From: Limnanthes douglasii subsp. nivea
Taxonomy: Eukaryota > Streptophyta > Magnoliopsida > Brassicales > Limnanthaceae
DNA length: 64,000 bases
Direction: 5' to 3'
Assembly (NCBI GenBank): GCA_036936605.1
Contig: JAUPFV010000001.1
Location: 249,734,925-249,798,924 of the forward strand
Made by a program: the position numbers and the translations under genes. Shown here in pieces: positions 32,641 to 44,753 of this stretch. The first letter of the stretch is position 1; every line of letters starts with the position of its first letter. The notes under the pieces were generated by a model that saw nothing but the letters and a program-made list of their open reading frames with translations, made no database searches and was not told the DNA's origin.

Positions 32641-35600
32641 CTCTTTAAATCAACTTATGATAGAATGACAAATCCACCTACAATTTCTCAATTAGAACGA
32701 ACAATTATAGGATTTACGGGTGTAACAACTCGTGTGATTGGGGAATTCAAGGGATAAGTAAATTTGGTAAAAGGACCGTTCAAGAAGAACGTCCAGGTAT
32801 TTTTTGTAGTGGTGGACTGCCCCACGAACTACAACGCTATTTTTGGAAGGTCATGGCTTTCTAGAATGTATGGGGTTGTGTCAACAGTTCACCAGTGTTT
32901 CAAGTATGTGATAGGGGATTGGGTCGGGGTCGTTCGAAGCGACCATAAAGTATCTAGAGAATGTAATGCCACTGCGCTTCGAATTTGGGGAGCCAACAGT
33001 GGAGATTTGATGCATGAATGGCAGTCAGAGGGGTTAACCTCGGATTTTGAAGAAAGATTTAACGATCCGAGGAAACCCCAGTGTCTTTAAAAATAAGTGA
33101 AGAAATAGATGAGTGTATTATTTCGGAAGGAAGAGTGCTTCGAATCGGAACCTTACTGACCCCATTTTTACGTCAACAACTGATGTAATTTTTATCTTTT
33201 AACTTGGACATTTTTCTTGGAAAATGGAGGATGTAACCGGAGTACCAATCGAGGTTATTCGTCATAGTTTGGCTATGGATCCAAAGGTGAAACCATTGAT
33301 TCAAAAAAGAAGGGCATTCTCTTCGGAGAAGGCAGAAACAATTATTTCTAAGGTGGACCGGTTATTCAAGGTCGGACACATATGGGAGTCACAATATCCT
33401 TTATAGACGACAAATCCAGTAGTGGTAAAAAAGAAGAATGAGAAGTGGAGAATGTGTGTGGATTTTACAGACTTGAATCGAGCCTGTCCTAAAGATCCAT
33501 TTCATGTTCCTCGAATAGATCAACTGATTGATTCCACCTCGGGAAATAAAATACTAACATTCATGGATGCTTTTCCAGGATACAATCAGATTCAGATGGA
33601 TCCAAAGGACCACGAATGTACGACCTTCATAACTAATAGAGGGTTGCATTGCTATAAGGTTGTTCCCTTTGGATTAAAAAATATTGGAGCGACTTATCAA
33701 AGATTGATGAATAAAGCTTTTGCCACTAAGATCAGAAAAAATATGGAGGTGTATATAGACGATATGGTGGTGAAATGTTTGAAGGATGATGTGCATCTTG
33801 AGGATTTTGAGGAAATTTTTTTGAATTTAAGGGCAATCATGCTAAAGCTAAATCCTGAAAAGTGCACATTCAGAGTTTGGTCAGGGAATTTTTTGGGTTA
33901 TGTCATCAGTGAAAGAGGAATGGAAGCTGACCCAGAACAATTGAAAGCCTTGATAGCAATGAATTTGCCTTGATCTATTAAAGAAGTAAATATTTTGACA
34001 AGGTTAGCAACACTTAACTAATTTATTTCTAGATTTTCTGACAAATGCTTTCCTTTCTTTCAAGTTTTACGAGGACCAGACAAATTTGAATAGACATCGG
34101 AGTGTGATGTAGCATTCACAAGTATAATTTTTTTTTATCATGACCAGAAATATTGTCAAAACCTCGAAGTGGAGAAAAGCTCTTTTTACACATTGTGGTA
34201 TCGGATTTTGCACTAAGTGCGGTATTGATATGTGAAGATTCAGGTATTCTAAAGCCAGTGTACTATATCCGTAAAAGTCTAGTGGCAGCAAAAAAGAGGT
34301 ATTTGAAACTAGAAAAATTAGCATTAGCATTGGTGATTACTGCTAGAAAAATGAGCCCCTATTTTCAAGCTCATACTATCGAAGTTCGAACTTCATTCCC
34401 TTTGAAAAATGTTTTACAACGACCTGAACTTTCACGTTGAATGACTAAGAAGTCAGTGGATTTGGGGGATTATGATATTTTGTTCACACCTCAAACTGTG
34501 ATTAAAGCCCAAGCATTGGCAGAATATTTTGTTGAATTTTATTCTAGCAGATCGGATATGGAAGAAAGTAAAGATAATGCACCAGTAAATTCGAGGTGGA
34601 ATGTTCGAACAGATGAAGGTCTAGTTTTTCATGATGCATTGCTGAGGTTCAGTTAATAGCTCCAACTGGAGAAAATATTATTCAATCTATCAAATTTGGT
34701 TTCCACGCTTTGAATAATGAAGCTGAATACAAAGCTGCTTTGGCAGGTTTAAGATTGGCAAAAATATGTGGAGCAACTTCAGTACGCTTGGAAACAGATT
34801 CTCAATTTTTAGTGAATCAGGTATCTGGATTTTTCGAGGCGAGAAAGGATTGTTTGATTTTATATTTTCGGGAACTTCAGATTTTAATGTTGTTATTCAA
34901 TCATCTTGTTGTTGAATATATTGGTCGAGGAAGTTACATGGTGGCTGATTCTTTAGGATTTATTGCTTATAAAATAGGAATATCCTTGGATTTTTCTACA
35001 AGAAAATCCCTCGATTGTTACTCAATCTAGTCACTGTGAATGTATAGTGGAGTTCTTTGTCACATCTGATGCAATCCTAGGAGATTGGCGAACAAATATT
35101 TTTAATTTTTTTAACTCAAGGAACATTACTAGATGATACAAGGTTAGCCAAAAATTTGAGAGGAAAAGCCTTCAGATACATAGTGTTAGATGGAATTTTG
35201 TATAAGAAGGCATTAAGCAGGCCATTATTACGATGTCTAGACAAGCAAGAATCACATGAGGTGTTATCAGAGTTGCATGATGGAGAATGGTCAACTCATT
35301 GCGGGTTTAAAGCTTTATTACGACGAGTTTTACTTGTGGGATTCTATTGGCCTACAACCATGAACGATGCTAAAAAATTAGTTCGAAGTTGTGATACTTG
35401 TCAAAGATTTGTTAATGCTATTCATAGTTCGACAATACCACTTATGTCTATAATCGAGGCTATAACATTTGATAGATGGGGATTGATCTCGTGGGGCATT
35501 TGCTGATGGCATCGGATGAAAGAAACTGATAATTATAGTAGTAGATTATTTTACAAAATGGGCTGAAGCAGAATCGCTATCTGGAACAAAGGCAAATAAT

Positions 35601-36321
35601 GTGATCAAGTTTATTGTGAATAGTATTTATTGTCGTTTTGGAGTTCCTCGGATAATTATAACAGATAATGGCCCTCGGTTTAATAATAAAGAAATTACCT
35701 CATTTTGTGCGTCAAAAGGAATTCAGCAATGTTTTTCGACGCTTTTTCATCCTCAAGCCAATGGACAAGTCGAGGTGACAAATAGAACTATTTTATATAG
35801 TTTGAAGAAAAAATTGACAGGGGTAGCAGGGAAATGACTATATTATTTACAAGAGGTGCTTTGGGCTTATCGAACAACTCCGAGGGAGCCTACAAAAGAA
35901 ACTCCTTTTGCCTTAGCATATGGAATGGATGAAGTTAGCCCCATAGAATCTACGATGTCATCTTTTAGAATAAATCAATATTATGAAAGATCCAATGATG
36001 AAGCTAAAAAGGGAGAATTTAGATTTGATTGAGGAGAAAAACGTTTGAGCTCATTTAAATGTAATCCATTATCATACTCTTATGAGGAACAAATATGATT
36101 CGAAGGTAAAAAGAATAGAATTTAAAGAAGGTAATAAAGTGTTGAGAAAAGTATTCTTGCATACAAAGGATAAGAGCCTTGGAAAAACGACTTTGCATTG
36201 GGAATGGGCTTATATGGTTGTTGAGAGGATAAAACCAGGGTCTTATTGCCTTTGTGATTTTCAATGGAGGATGCTTCAACACCCGTGGAATATACATCAT
36301 TTGAAGCTATATTGGGAATAA
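32640..36321 (+). pseudogene. Tat element 1 pol (protease, RT, RNase H, second RNase H, integrase)
   Basis: Protease (about 32640-33060) lacks its DTGS active site, lost in the gag deletion; GPFKKNVQVFFVVVDCPT and FGRSWLSRM remain. RT (33224-33973) has a stop at 33404 in YPLWT but keeps FMDAFPGYNQIQMDPKDH and the catalytic YIDD near 33752. RNase H follows to about 34640 (KPVYYIRKSL, EKLALALVITARK). The second RNase H is at about 34680-35030 (NNEAEYKAALAGLRLA, LETDSQFLVNQV). Integrase is at 35156-36321: zinc-binding CDTCQRF, a frameshift at the first Asp near 35480, intact TDNGPRF and ANGQVEV, and the C-terminal HPWNIHHLKLYWE. Numerous stops make it inactive. Confidence 0.93.
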
Positions 36322-36982
36322 ATTTGTTTTTGTATTTTAGATTTTTTACTATTGAATGGCGTACTTTTTCCTACCATATTGGCCCATGAAGGTTTTAACA
36401 AGGCGCTATGCACATATTCAATATTATCAATACAATGCATTTTTTGCCAATGGTTATTTATGAGTGTTTATTGAAAACTATCTTAACAACTTATCAACGA
36501 ATGATCATCTTTGAGGTTGGTTAAAGTAGAATGTTCTGAAGTGTTTATTACACTTTTCAAAGAAATAACCATATTCGAAGTGCTACGTTTGATAAAGGCA
36601 CTATGATTTTTCAAAGTGCAACGTTCAACGAATGCACTGTGATTTTTCTAAGTGCAATGCTCAACAAATGAACGGTGATTTTTCAAAGTGCAGCGTTCAA
36701 TAAATACACTATAGTATTCGAGGTGGTATGTTTGAATTTTGTATTAAGTCATTTGGAGTTATGTATTTTTAATTTCGAAGTGTATTATTATATTTACGGA
36801 GTTATGTTTAAAAAATTATTATTATAATTATTTCAGGATTGTTAACTTCGAATAATTTATATTGATGATAAAAATGAGAAATAAACAAACATTTGTCAAT
36901 TAATTCGATGAAGTACAATAAGCAGGGTCCTAATTTGACAAGTACAAAAAGGATAACAAAAAATCAAAGAAAAATGAAGTTA
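36322..36982. other. Spacer between convergent pol and antisense ORF of Tat element 1
   Basis: Non-coding. The stretch ggcccatgaaggttttaaca near 36382 matches the same place in the other Tat element (54904). It contains the 36-bp tandem repeat listed separately. Confidence 0.7.
36578..36722. repeat. 36-bp tandem repeat, four copies, in the Tat spacer
   Basis: Units start aagtgctacgtttgataaag, aagtgcaacgttcaacgaat, aagtgcaatgctcaacaaat and aagtgcagcgttcaataaat, each ending in tgatttttca or similar. They lie between the 3' ends of two genes that point at each other. Confidence 0.88.
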
Positions 36983-39900
36983 TTAGGATGACTCCTCTTT
37001 GGATGACTCTTCTTCTGATGACGAGTTTGGGACAGGATCGAAGTCTTCACTAGGACGTCGTTCGATGGGAATGTCGTTCTAAAAACTTGAGAGATTAACT
37101 TTTGGATAAGTTTCATGAAGCTCTCGAAGAAGAGTGATGGTTGTCTCTTCTTTTCCACTGTTAATGACAGCCAACATGTCTTTAGAACATTCGGCTTCTG
37201 CAGCAGCAACAACAACAACGTTTTTCTTCTCAAAATCGCTAATCAGTTTGGCTATCTCATAAGTTAACTCTTTATTTTTTGCTTTGCTGGAAGAAAGAGA
37301 AGTTTGAAGACATTCAGATGTGACCTTTTCTTCAGTTAAGTCATCAACATGTTTAGCTTTGAGCTTGTCCATCTTCTCTTTATATGAGGCGATTTCTTAG
37401 CATAATGTTGTGTTTGCAAATGACTTTTGATAAAGAGCGTTCCTCGAATAAGTTCAGATCTTGCTGCTTCGAACATGTCGAATTGCTCGACCACCTTGTC
37501 CTGAAAATTTTCCCTTAGTTTTTTTTCACCTTTGACAATTCCCTTGTAGCGGATCATGTCTTTGGCCAATTGTTTCAAATGATTTTGAGAGGCCTCGACT
37601 GGTGAAGCAAGCGCCTTTGCTGCAGCATCGAGATCGGCCAATGTTTGGAGTGAAGTAAGGACTTCAAGGTTAGGTGGAGGAGAAGGAAAAACTGTTGGGC
37701 TAGGACAAAGAATCATGTCTAAAGTTGTAGTTGGAATAGAGGGAGAAATGATTTCTAGAGACGCTTCGACAGTTGTATTTCTCCCGAAATGGTGCATACG
37801 AGTTTGAATATATTATAGGACAAGATCATCTTCTCCAGCAAGCTCATATGACTCGTTGAAATTAATAAAGCTGTCAGGGTCGAAGTGGCCAATATTTTGA
37901 TTACCATCATCTGCATTATCCTTGATGATGATCAGAGCATGATTGTTGGTTGTTTGCTCTTTAATAAGAGGAATTTGTTGATTACCAGCAGTTATGACTT
38001 CTTTCTCATCGGCCAATGTATATTCAGTGATTTTTGATTGTTTGCTTTTCTTCCCATGAGGACTGGTCGAAGCATTCTTTTTCTTCGAAGAAAGTTCTTG
38101 CTCTTCTTCTTCGATGAGTGAAAGATTATGCTCTCCTACTTTTCTCTTGTGGTGTTTAGGCTTTGACTGTGTTGAAGGTCTAGCACTAGATGTGCTAGCT
38201 GCCTTTTTACTTTTCTTTTCCGTTTTTGCCTTTTCTTTTTTCTTTAGAGGTAGGTGACTTTCCGACCTGTTGCGGATGGGGAGGAATAACTTACAATCAG
38301 GTTGAACTAATATTTTTCAAGCGTGATGAGGATTGGGTTCATCCATTAAATTTAGAGGAGGCAAGGCTCCCGTTGTGATCGAAAAAAGATGACTGCTGAC
38401 GAAGTTGATCGGTTGGAAGGTGGTGTGGAAAGCGTTCTTCCACTCTTTTTTGGCCGAAGCGACAAGATTTTTTGAAAATTTCCTTGGCTGCTGAACGAAG
38501 AATAACATATCGCCTTGGAATTGCTGAAATAATCATACAAATAAATAATTAATGAAGAAGACAACAACAAAGATTTATCTTAAAGTATATAATATTCAAA
38601 GTACTTACGGTTGCTTCTCCAGATGGGATTTAGTTTTGATGGATTGGCATCGGATATTTCTTTGTCGTTCTCCATGCTCATGAGATAAAGATAAACTATT
38701 GCTTCCAAAGTTTGTCCACTTCCTGGAGATCATCGATGATATTTAAATCATCTACTAAAGTGAGGTAGTTAAAAGAGAGTTTCAGACCTTTTGATAATTT
38801 GGTTAAGGAGATGAAATCCTTGATGCTCATCTGAATCTTGGACAACCGAGATGCCATAATCATAGATATAAGAGTGAACCATTGATTCGGTATCACTTGA
38901 GTATGGCATGGGTTTAGAAGTTCGAAGTACTCCACCATCATAGGATCCTGTGGGAACCGAAGACCCCAATTGATGATTTTGGGGTAGAGCACCAACTCTT
39001 TATCTTTGCAATTTAAGAGAGTTTCCCCTTTCTTAGGTAGTCGAACAGTGATGTTGTCTCCGATTCTCCACTATTTCTTTAACTCCAATGCTTGACTCTC
39101 TTGGTAGTATATATATGGAACCTTCTCCAGCTCGATAATATAGTCAGCATCAAGATCTCTCAATTTTCTACCAATAGCTGTCATTTCCTCATTAGAAACA
39201 ATACGCAGTGCCTTCTTTTTTCGAAGCTTGCGAACTTTCTTTTCTGTGGCAGTTTCTGAGTCCCCCTCATCAGATTCAGCTTCGTTATCAGACCTAATAG
39301 CCTCAAAATCAGCTTCATCGGCTTCTGATGTTTTATATCTTGTTTGGGAAGGATTTTTAGATGGATTTTGTTGAGGCAATGGAGCTTCTTTGATTATTTA
39401 TCTCCGATGAGGAGACTGAGTAGATAAAATCGAGGAGAGGGGAGTTGGACTAACATCAGAATCATCTCTCATGGCTATGAAAGTTTTTCTTTTATGAGTT
39501 GGTGGAGGATGAGTTGAAGAAGGAGTAATTGAGAGTTGTTTTGAAAACAAATCGCTTGATTCTTCACTAATCAGAGGTGATGCTCTTACTTGAGAAGAAG
39601 AGGCTCGAGGCATTTTAGGTATTTGAACTTTAGAAGAATGATGCACTTCGGTAGTAGGAGTAGGTGAAAAAATATGAACTTTAGTTGGATCGAAATTCCC
39701 GTAGTAAGTGGTTTTAGTGGTTGTTCCAACGAGAGCGTTGTTGATTAATCCGGCAGCCTTATACTCCTCTGCTCTTTCAGTAATGCAAAAATAATCGTAT
39801 GATCCGAAGACTAGATTATAGTCTGCCTTCGAAGATTTGGGTTTTTTGGGTATGTTAGCCTTGGATTTTCTGGTTTTTGGATTTTTTTTCTCATAAACTG

Positions 39901-40000
39901 GATGAAGATTGACCGGAGAATATAGGTTTTGATCGGAAAGTATGAGTTTTTTCTGATGAAGATGCTGAGAAAGTTAAAGAACACGTTAAAGGTAGCCAAC
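36983..40000 (-). pseudogene. Tat element 1 convergent (antisense) ORF, Transposase_28-like, with intron
   Basis: Reading the minus strand from about 40000: a Ser/Pro-rich N-terminal region with GNFDPTKVHIF, a charged region (EADEADFEAIRSDNEAESDE), and the conserved block at 38995-38700 (INWGLRFPQDP, then CHTQVIPNQWFTLISMIMAS). An intron follows at 38524-38608 (donor gtaagt, acceptor tttcag). After it come a conserved aKKEWKNAFHTTF stretch, a basic region, a coiled coil (37800-37079) and an acidic Ser/Glu tail ending at 36983. The block matches the antisense ORF at 55327-58307, including the intron position. The product is unknown; Transposase_28 is a name without a proven role. Several stops and shifts break it. 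Confidence 0.8.
38524..38608 (-). other. Intron of the antisense ORF, Tat element 1 (85 bp)
   Basis: On the minus strand the donor reads aacc|gtaagt and the acceptor tatttcag|caa. The Tat element at 48.7 kb has an 84-bp intron at the equivalent place (donor gacc|gtaagt, acceptor taacag|aactg). Confidence 0.75.
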
Positions 40001-40062
40001 GATGTGTTTTTCTCTCTCAACGAATTTAGATTGTGAGAATGAAAAATGAAGTTGCTAACGAA

Positions 40063-40068
40063 TTTATA
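40063..40068 (-). promoter_or_regulatory. TATA box for the antisense ORF, Tat element 1
   Basis: Minus strand tataaa in cctataaattcg, followed by a leader with gttgagagagaaaaa and the ORF. The same arrangement is seen in the other Tat elements. Confidence 0.55.
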
Positions 40069-40503
40069 GGAGAATAAGAAGATGTGTAGAAGTGGAAAAG
40101 ACTTTATGATGATAGGGCTGAATACAAAACAGTGAAAAGCTTATGAGTTCGATAGCTGTCAAACTAGCTAGCTAGCTATTAATCTGGTAGCTAGATATTC
40201 ATGATGAATCTGAATGGTTATATTTTATAAAGAGTTACCTCGAAGTAATTTCGAAGTAAAATTATTTCCTAGAGAGTTACGATTTGTGGGCACCTTTGGT
40301 AAAATTCGAAGATTACCATATTTTGAATTTGAGTTTTGATATGTGAGCGCGTTTGGCAATAATCGATGACTATATTCTAAATTTGCGTCTAAAAAGATTC
40401 AAGGAGAAAAAAAGGATATTATTGAGTATTTGACTTTGAATTTTCTAATATGCTTCTAGCAGGATTCGAAGACATTTAGTTCTCATTAATTTACTGATAT
40501 GAG

Positions 40504-40518
40504 AACTAGGGGGGCTAC
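40504..40518 (+). other. Polypurine tract of Tat element 1
   Basis: aactaggggggctac immediately before the 3' LTR. Confidence 0.85.
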
Positions 40519-40820
40519 TGATATGGAAGTATAAATTTAAGGACTAAAGTGTAAATAATATAAGTTTAGTTGAACAATTATGACTGTGGAATTATGTTAA
40601 GGACTAAGGGTAATTTATCCCTTTTATGTAACCGCTTTCAGTTTAACGTTGAGTCTTAGCGCCTCTATATAAAGTGCAAGGTTGGACTAATAAAGGGGTT
40701 GAACACTTTTTTATCTTACATAATTGTGCTCTGATTTTCTCTCTCTAAAAACTTTTTCTCTCTTTAAAACTTGCATATTACTTTTTCCTAAGACAACTCT
40801 TTTAATAATTGAGCTCACCA
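40519..40820 (+). repeat. Tat element 1, 3' LTR (302 bp)
   Basis: Starts TGATATGGAAG, ends GAGCTCACCA, roughly 90% like the 5' LTR by eye, with two small indels near the end. TSD ACTTC follows. Confidence 0.95.
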
Positions 40821-40825
40821 ACTTC

Positions 40826-42060
40826 CACTTGGTCGTTGCTTGAAAGTATACATTTTGAACTGCAAAAAGACGACATTTATCTATTGTTAATCCGAGGGCC
40901 GTTATTTTTAGTAATCTTTCGAGGAACTCCAAAACGAAAACAAATATCATCTATAGTGAATTTAATAACATCACTGCCTCTTGTACAAGATAATGGTTCA
41001 GCTTTGGCCCATTTCAAAAAATAATCCACTGTTACAATGATCATTTGACGCCCTCCACAAGCCATAGGTAATGGTCCTACTAGATCTATTCGTCATCTGT
41101 CAAAGGGTACTGTTTCGAATATAGAAGTAAGTGGGACTGATGGCTTATGAATATAACTGACAAAACAATGACAAGTATCATAGTTTTGAACTAAACTTTT
41201 AGCAGCACTCATAATCGAGGGCCAATAATAATCTTCCAACAAAACCCTTCGCGTCAAAGACTTAAACCTATAATGAGCTAAACCTTCCCCATCATGTAAC
41301 TTCAGATAAAATATCCTGAGATTCATGTTTACACAAACATCATAACAAGGGTCTACTTGAATACTTTTTATACAACACTCCATCTAACACTAGATAACCA
41401 TGAGCCTTGTATCTCAATCTCTTAGTTGACTTAATAGCTTGAGTAATATACCTCGAAGTAAAAAAAATCTATTATATCAGATTTCCAGTCACCTCAAATT
41501 ATCTCGCTAATGACAAAAACCTCCTCAATATACTTACATTATTCTGATCGCATCAAAATCAAAGGACTTTCATATAGTAATATCCACGGATATTCTTCTG
41601 TGTATGCAATAGTTGCAAAAGAATCAACAACTATGTTGTCTCCTCGATTCATATGCTCAACAACTGCTTTATAAAAAAGAAGAATTAACCCTCAAACTTC
41701 ACGAAGGTATAATTACAAACAATATTTTTCACGAGGGTATGACACTCATGTCATTTTTTTACTAGCTGCGAATCTGTCTCTAATCGAACTATTTTCGCTA
41801 CACACATATTAGCAAGCCTTAACCCAGCTAATGCAGCCTCGTATCCAGCCTAGTTGTTTGATGCAAGAAATCCAAATCGAATAGCATGGTACAAAGCCTC
41901 CCCAAAAGGAGAAATTAACTGAACTCATGCACTTAATTTTAGTATACTAGATTCGGCATCACTTCGAACCATCCATGTTAAAACCACTTGATAGCTGGGC
42001 TACTACTAGGGCTTACCCATTTATTTTCTTCCGAATTAATTTGTCTTTTAAAGAAATTTA
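40826..42060 (-). pseudogene. Tat second RNase H and integrase fragment, segment B (part 2)
   Basis: Continuation of 31120-31605 beyond the inserted element. Minus strand shows the integrase core (VTVDYFLKWAKAEPL, then TKNNGP where TDNGP is expected, so the second catalytic Asp is lost), the zinc-binding region (NYDTCHCF) and the second RNase H up to about 42060. It matches 21726-22990 in segment A. Confidence 0.85.
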
Positions 42061-44753
42061 TCAAGTTTATTTTTTTACTAATAATAATCATGTGCTTTTA
42101 CTTTGAAGCACTAGGGTGAAGTCCCACGTAGGTAAAACTACGAACAATATTTTTCAATTGAGAAAGTCATATAAGTAACTCTAGGAGTCCGCTACTTATT
42201 TTTATATGTTTTTTCTTTATCTCCTCAAGGGATGTTTTAGTTGGCGAAATATTTTTAACGAGAAAAAAATATGGTGAATACCAAAATGAGCTCTGCATAG
42301 TCATGACAACTCGACTAGAGGTAACTAGGCTCATCAGAGGAAAGATAAACAAAGTGTGAATATTCAACCAAATAAAGGTTCTCTTAATTAGTCATTTAGT
42401 TTAAAAAATCAAAAACTTATAAGATCAACTTATCATCCGAATCGAACCACTAGGTCTCGGTCCTATCTTCTCTCCAAATCAAATTTTAAGTTCTAATTAT
42501 TCGATCAAACCATCAACCGATACATTTTTGTTGATAATGACGAGATCTAAACAAGATAGTAATTCAAATTGACAATAACTAATGGACTTCCATTTGTATT
42601 CCTCCCTTACTTCATTTGCAAGGACAAAGACAAGAATGACTACTTATAAACGTTAAAGTTGTAACTTAGTAGAACCCTAGCTTATAAAAAGTTGTTTAAG
42701 AACTTGAAAACATCTAATACAGTTGAGAATTAAAACTACAACTTAAATGCTAATTTTTGTGTAATTAATATACTTTATTAGAGATGATTGGTACTATTAC
42801 ACAAAGACACTTGAATTGTGACTTTTGATCTTCTTACAAAAAAATAAAAAAGGGAGACAAAAATATTAGTTCAAATTACCTTATAAAAGATGTAAGCATT
42901 GTATTCCTTACCATTTAATTATTTACTTCATCATCATGTTTAGAATGCATATTAAATAAAAATATTATCTATGAAAAGCAAAATACGTTTTACAATTCTA
43001 AAAATAATCATGTCATTTTTTTAATTAATGTGGCAAAAACTAGAGGGTCAAATATAAAAAGAAATAAAGAATAACTTTTTATAAGCTCTTACCAGCCCAA
43101 TGTAATAAATGCATATGCCAACACGAGAGTGTTTTGGAATATATTAATCAAGACAGAGGCCTTGAACGTCGAGCCCCCTATCTTAAACTTAGAGACTGTA
43201 TATGGACTCGACAATCGAGACCCATCTGGATCCTAAGCCTCATTGTCTAAAATTCATCTATCAATGTGCAATTTTTTTTCCAGAACCCTCGTTAATAAAG
43301 CGAGAATTCGTTTGGCTATTACTCTAATGTAAAGCTCTACCGTCTTGCATTCTTTTTTCGGATAAAGTTTTGATCGGTGAGATTTTTTATGAGGCAATTG
43401 AGACCAGTCTTCATTCGTTGAGTCTCACAGATAAGTAAGCTTCTATCCAGATCAAGTCAAATAGTGGATGATCAAAAATTCTCACTGTCTTATAATATGT
43501 ATTTTTTTAGAAGAATTCTTGGTTCGTATAATATATGTCGTTCTCATTTTCCAATACAACATTAGTTACATGTATTCCACTTTCAAAATGATTATTATTT
43601 TTCTTAATATTGATGAGAAAATCTTAAACGACTAATTATGAGACGAAAGGAGTAATATTTTAATTGCTAATGGACAACCTCACATGAACTATAAAAATTA
43701 CAAACAAAAAACCTATTAGTTGAGTCATCATCCTCATTTGAATGAAAATTATCTCGTACAACAAATTGTAAAGCTCTATTTATTCATAAACCATATGCCA
43801 TCTCAAAAATTAAATCACTACAAATTAATATATCACGCGAAATGAGAGATTAATATATTTTAAAAATTATAATATTTTATAATAATATTTTCATTTAAAT
43901 ATTTTATTCATGCAAATAAAGAAACCAATTTATATATTCATATATACATGTAGAGTATAATTTAATTTATGAGGATTCAGATATGATCCGACATCCAATT
44001 TCAGTTTAGAGTCTAAAATCAAATAATGATTAATCCTAATCTTGAAAGTAATGCTTTATTTAATTAATTGAACTCTATTTATAGGGGTGTACAAAGTATA
44101 CCTTCTAAACCAAAACAAATATATCTTATACATTAATCTAGATTATATTCTATTTTTTATAAGCTTTTATCTATAATACTTATAGATGTAAGAATATGCT
44201 AGTTAGTTAATTATATTTTTTTTACTTTTATTTACTCACCCTCGCGTGCGGCCAAATAGTTATTTTTTTATACCGAGACTACTAAACGAGCCTTAAACAA
44301 ACTGATCCAATAAACTTGTAGTCACACCGTTTAATGAAATTCACTTTTTTAATTGACCGAATTTTATGGATTATATGATTCATACCATAATCAGCATTCC
44401 TTTTATTTATTGGAAGAAAAACTAGGAACGACGAACCCTTAAATTACTTTATATGAAATATTGTTTTTTTATTAATTTGCAAATATTATTGAAGTTTTAT
44501 CTGTAGTACCTAAATCTCCTTCTCCAAAGTATATTAAATTATATCTATGTTTCAGAATTTTAGACAATCTTGATGTTACATGCTCACAGATTGAGATTTC
44601 TCTAATTAATAAAATCTCAGAGACATTTTTAGTTTATCTCGTGCTATATATGCTCATGTCTTATTAAAAATTGTTCACTGACTAAAAACTCTTTTAAGTT
44701 ACTGAAAACTATATTTTTTCAAAAGAAACAAAGTAGAACTAACAAGTACCCGA
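42061..44753. other. Right part of segment B, non-coding
   Basis: AT-rich, no coding signal recognised. It contains about 640 bp (43062-43705) absent from segment A and the empty MULE target site (43958-43966). Confidence 0.6.
43958..43966. other. Empty target site corresponding to the MULE insertion in segment A
   Basis: One copy of TAATTTAAT in gagtataatttaatttatgagg. In segment A the two halves of this sequence stand on either side of the MULE, each with its own TAATTTAAT. Confidence 0.95.

Larger units (their letters stand above)
31606..40820 (+). mobile_element. Ty3/gypsy Tat-lineage element 1 (9,215 bp)
   Basis: LTRs begin TGATATGG and end GAGCTCACCA, with a perfect 5-bp target duplication ACTTC (31601-31605 and 40821-40825). 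The order is gag remnant, protease, RT, RNase H, second RNase H, integrase, then a long ORF on the opposite strand before the 3' LTR. The second RNase H and the convergent ORF mark the Tat/Retand group. LTRs differ at roughly one position in ten by eye, so it is older than the Tat element at 48.7 kb. All genes are broken. Confidence 0.95.
30493..44753. repeat. Segment B of a diverged direct duplication (interrupted by a Tat element)
   Basis: 30493-31605 plus 40826-44753 aligns with segment A (see 20627-30492). Without the insertion it is about 5.04 kb; the excess over A is mostly an extra piece near 43062-43705. It keeps the MULE's empty site at 43958-43966. Confidence 0.9.
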
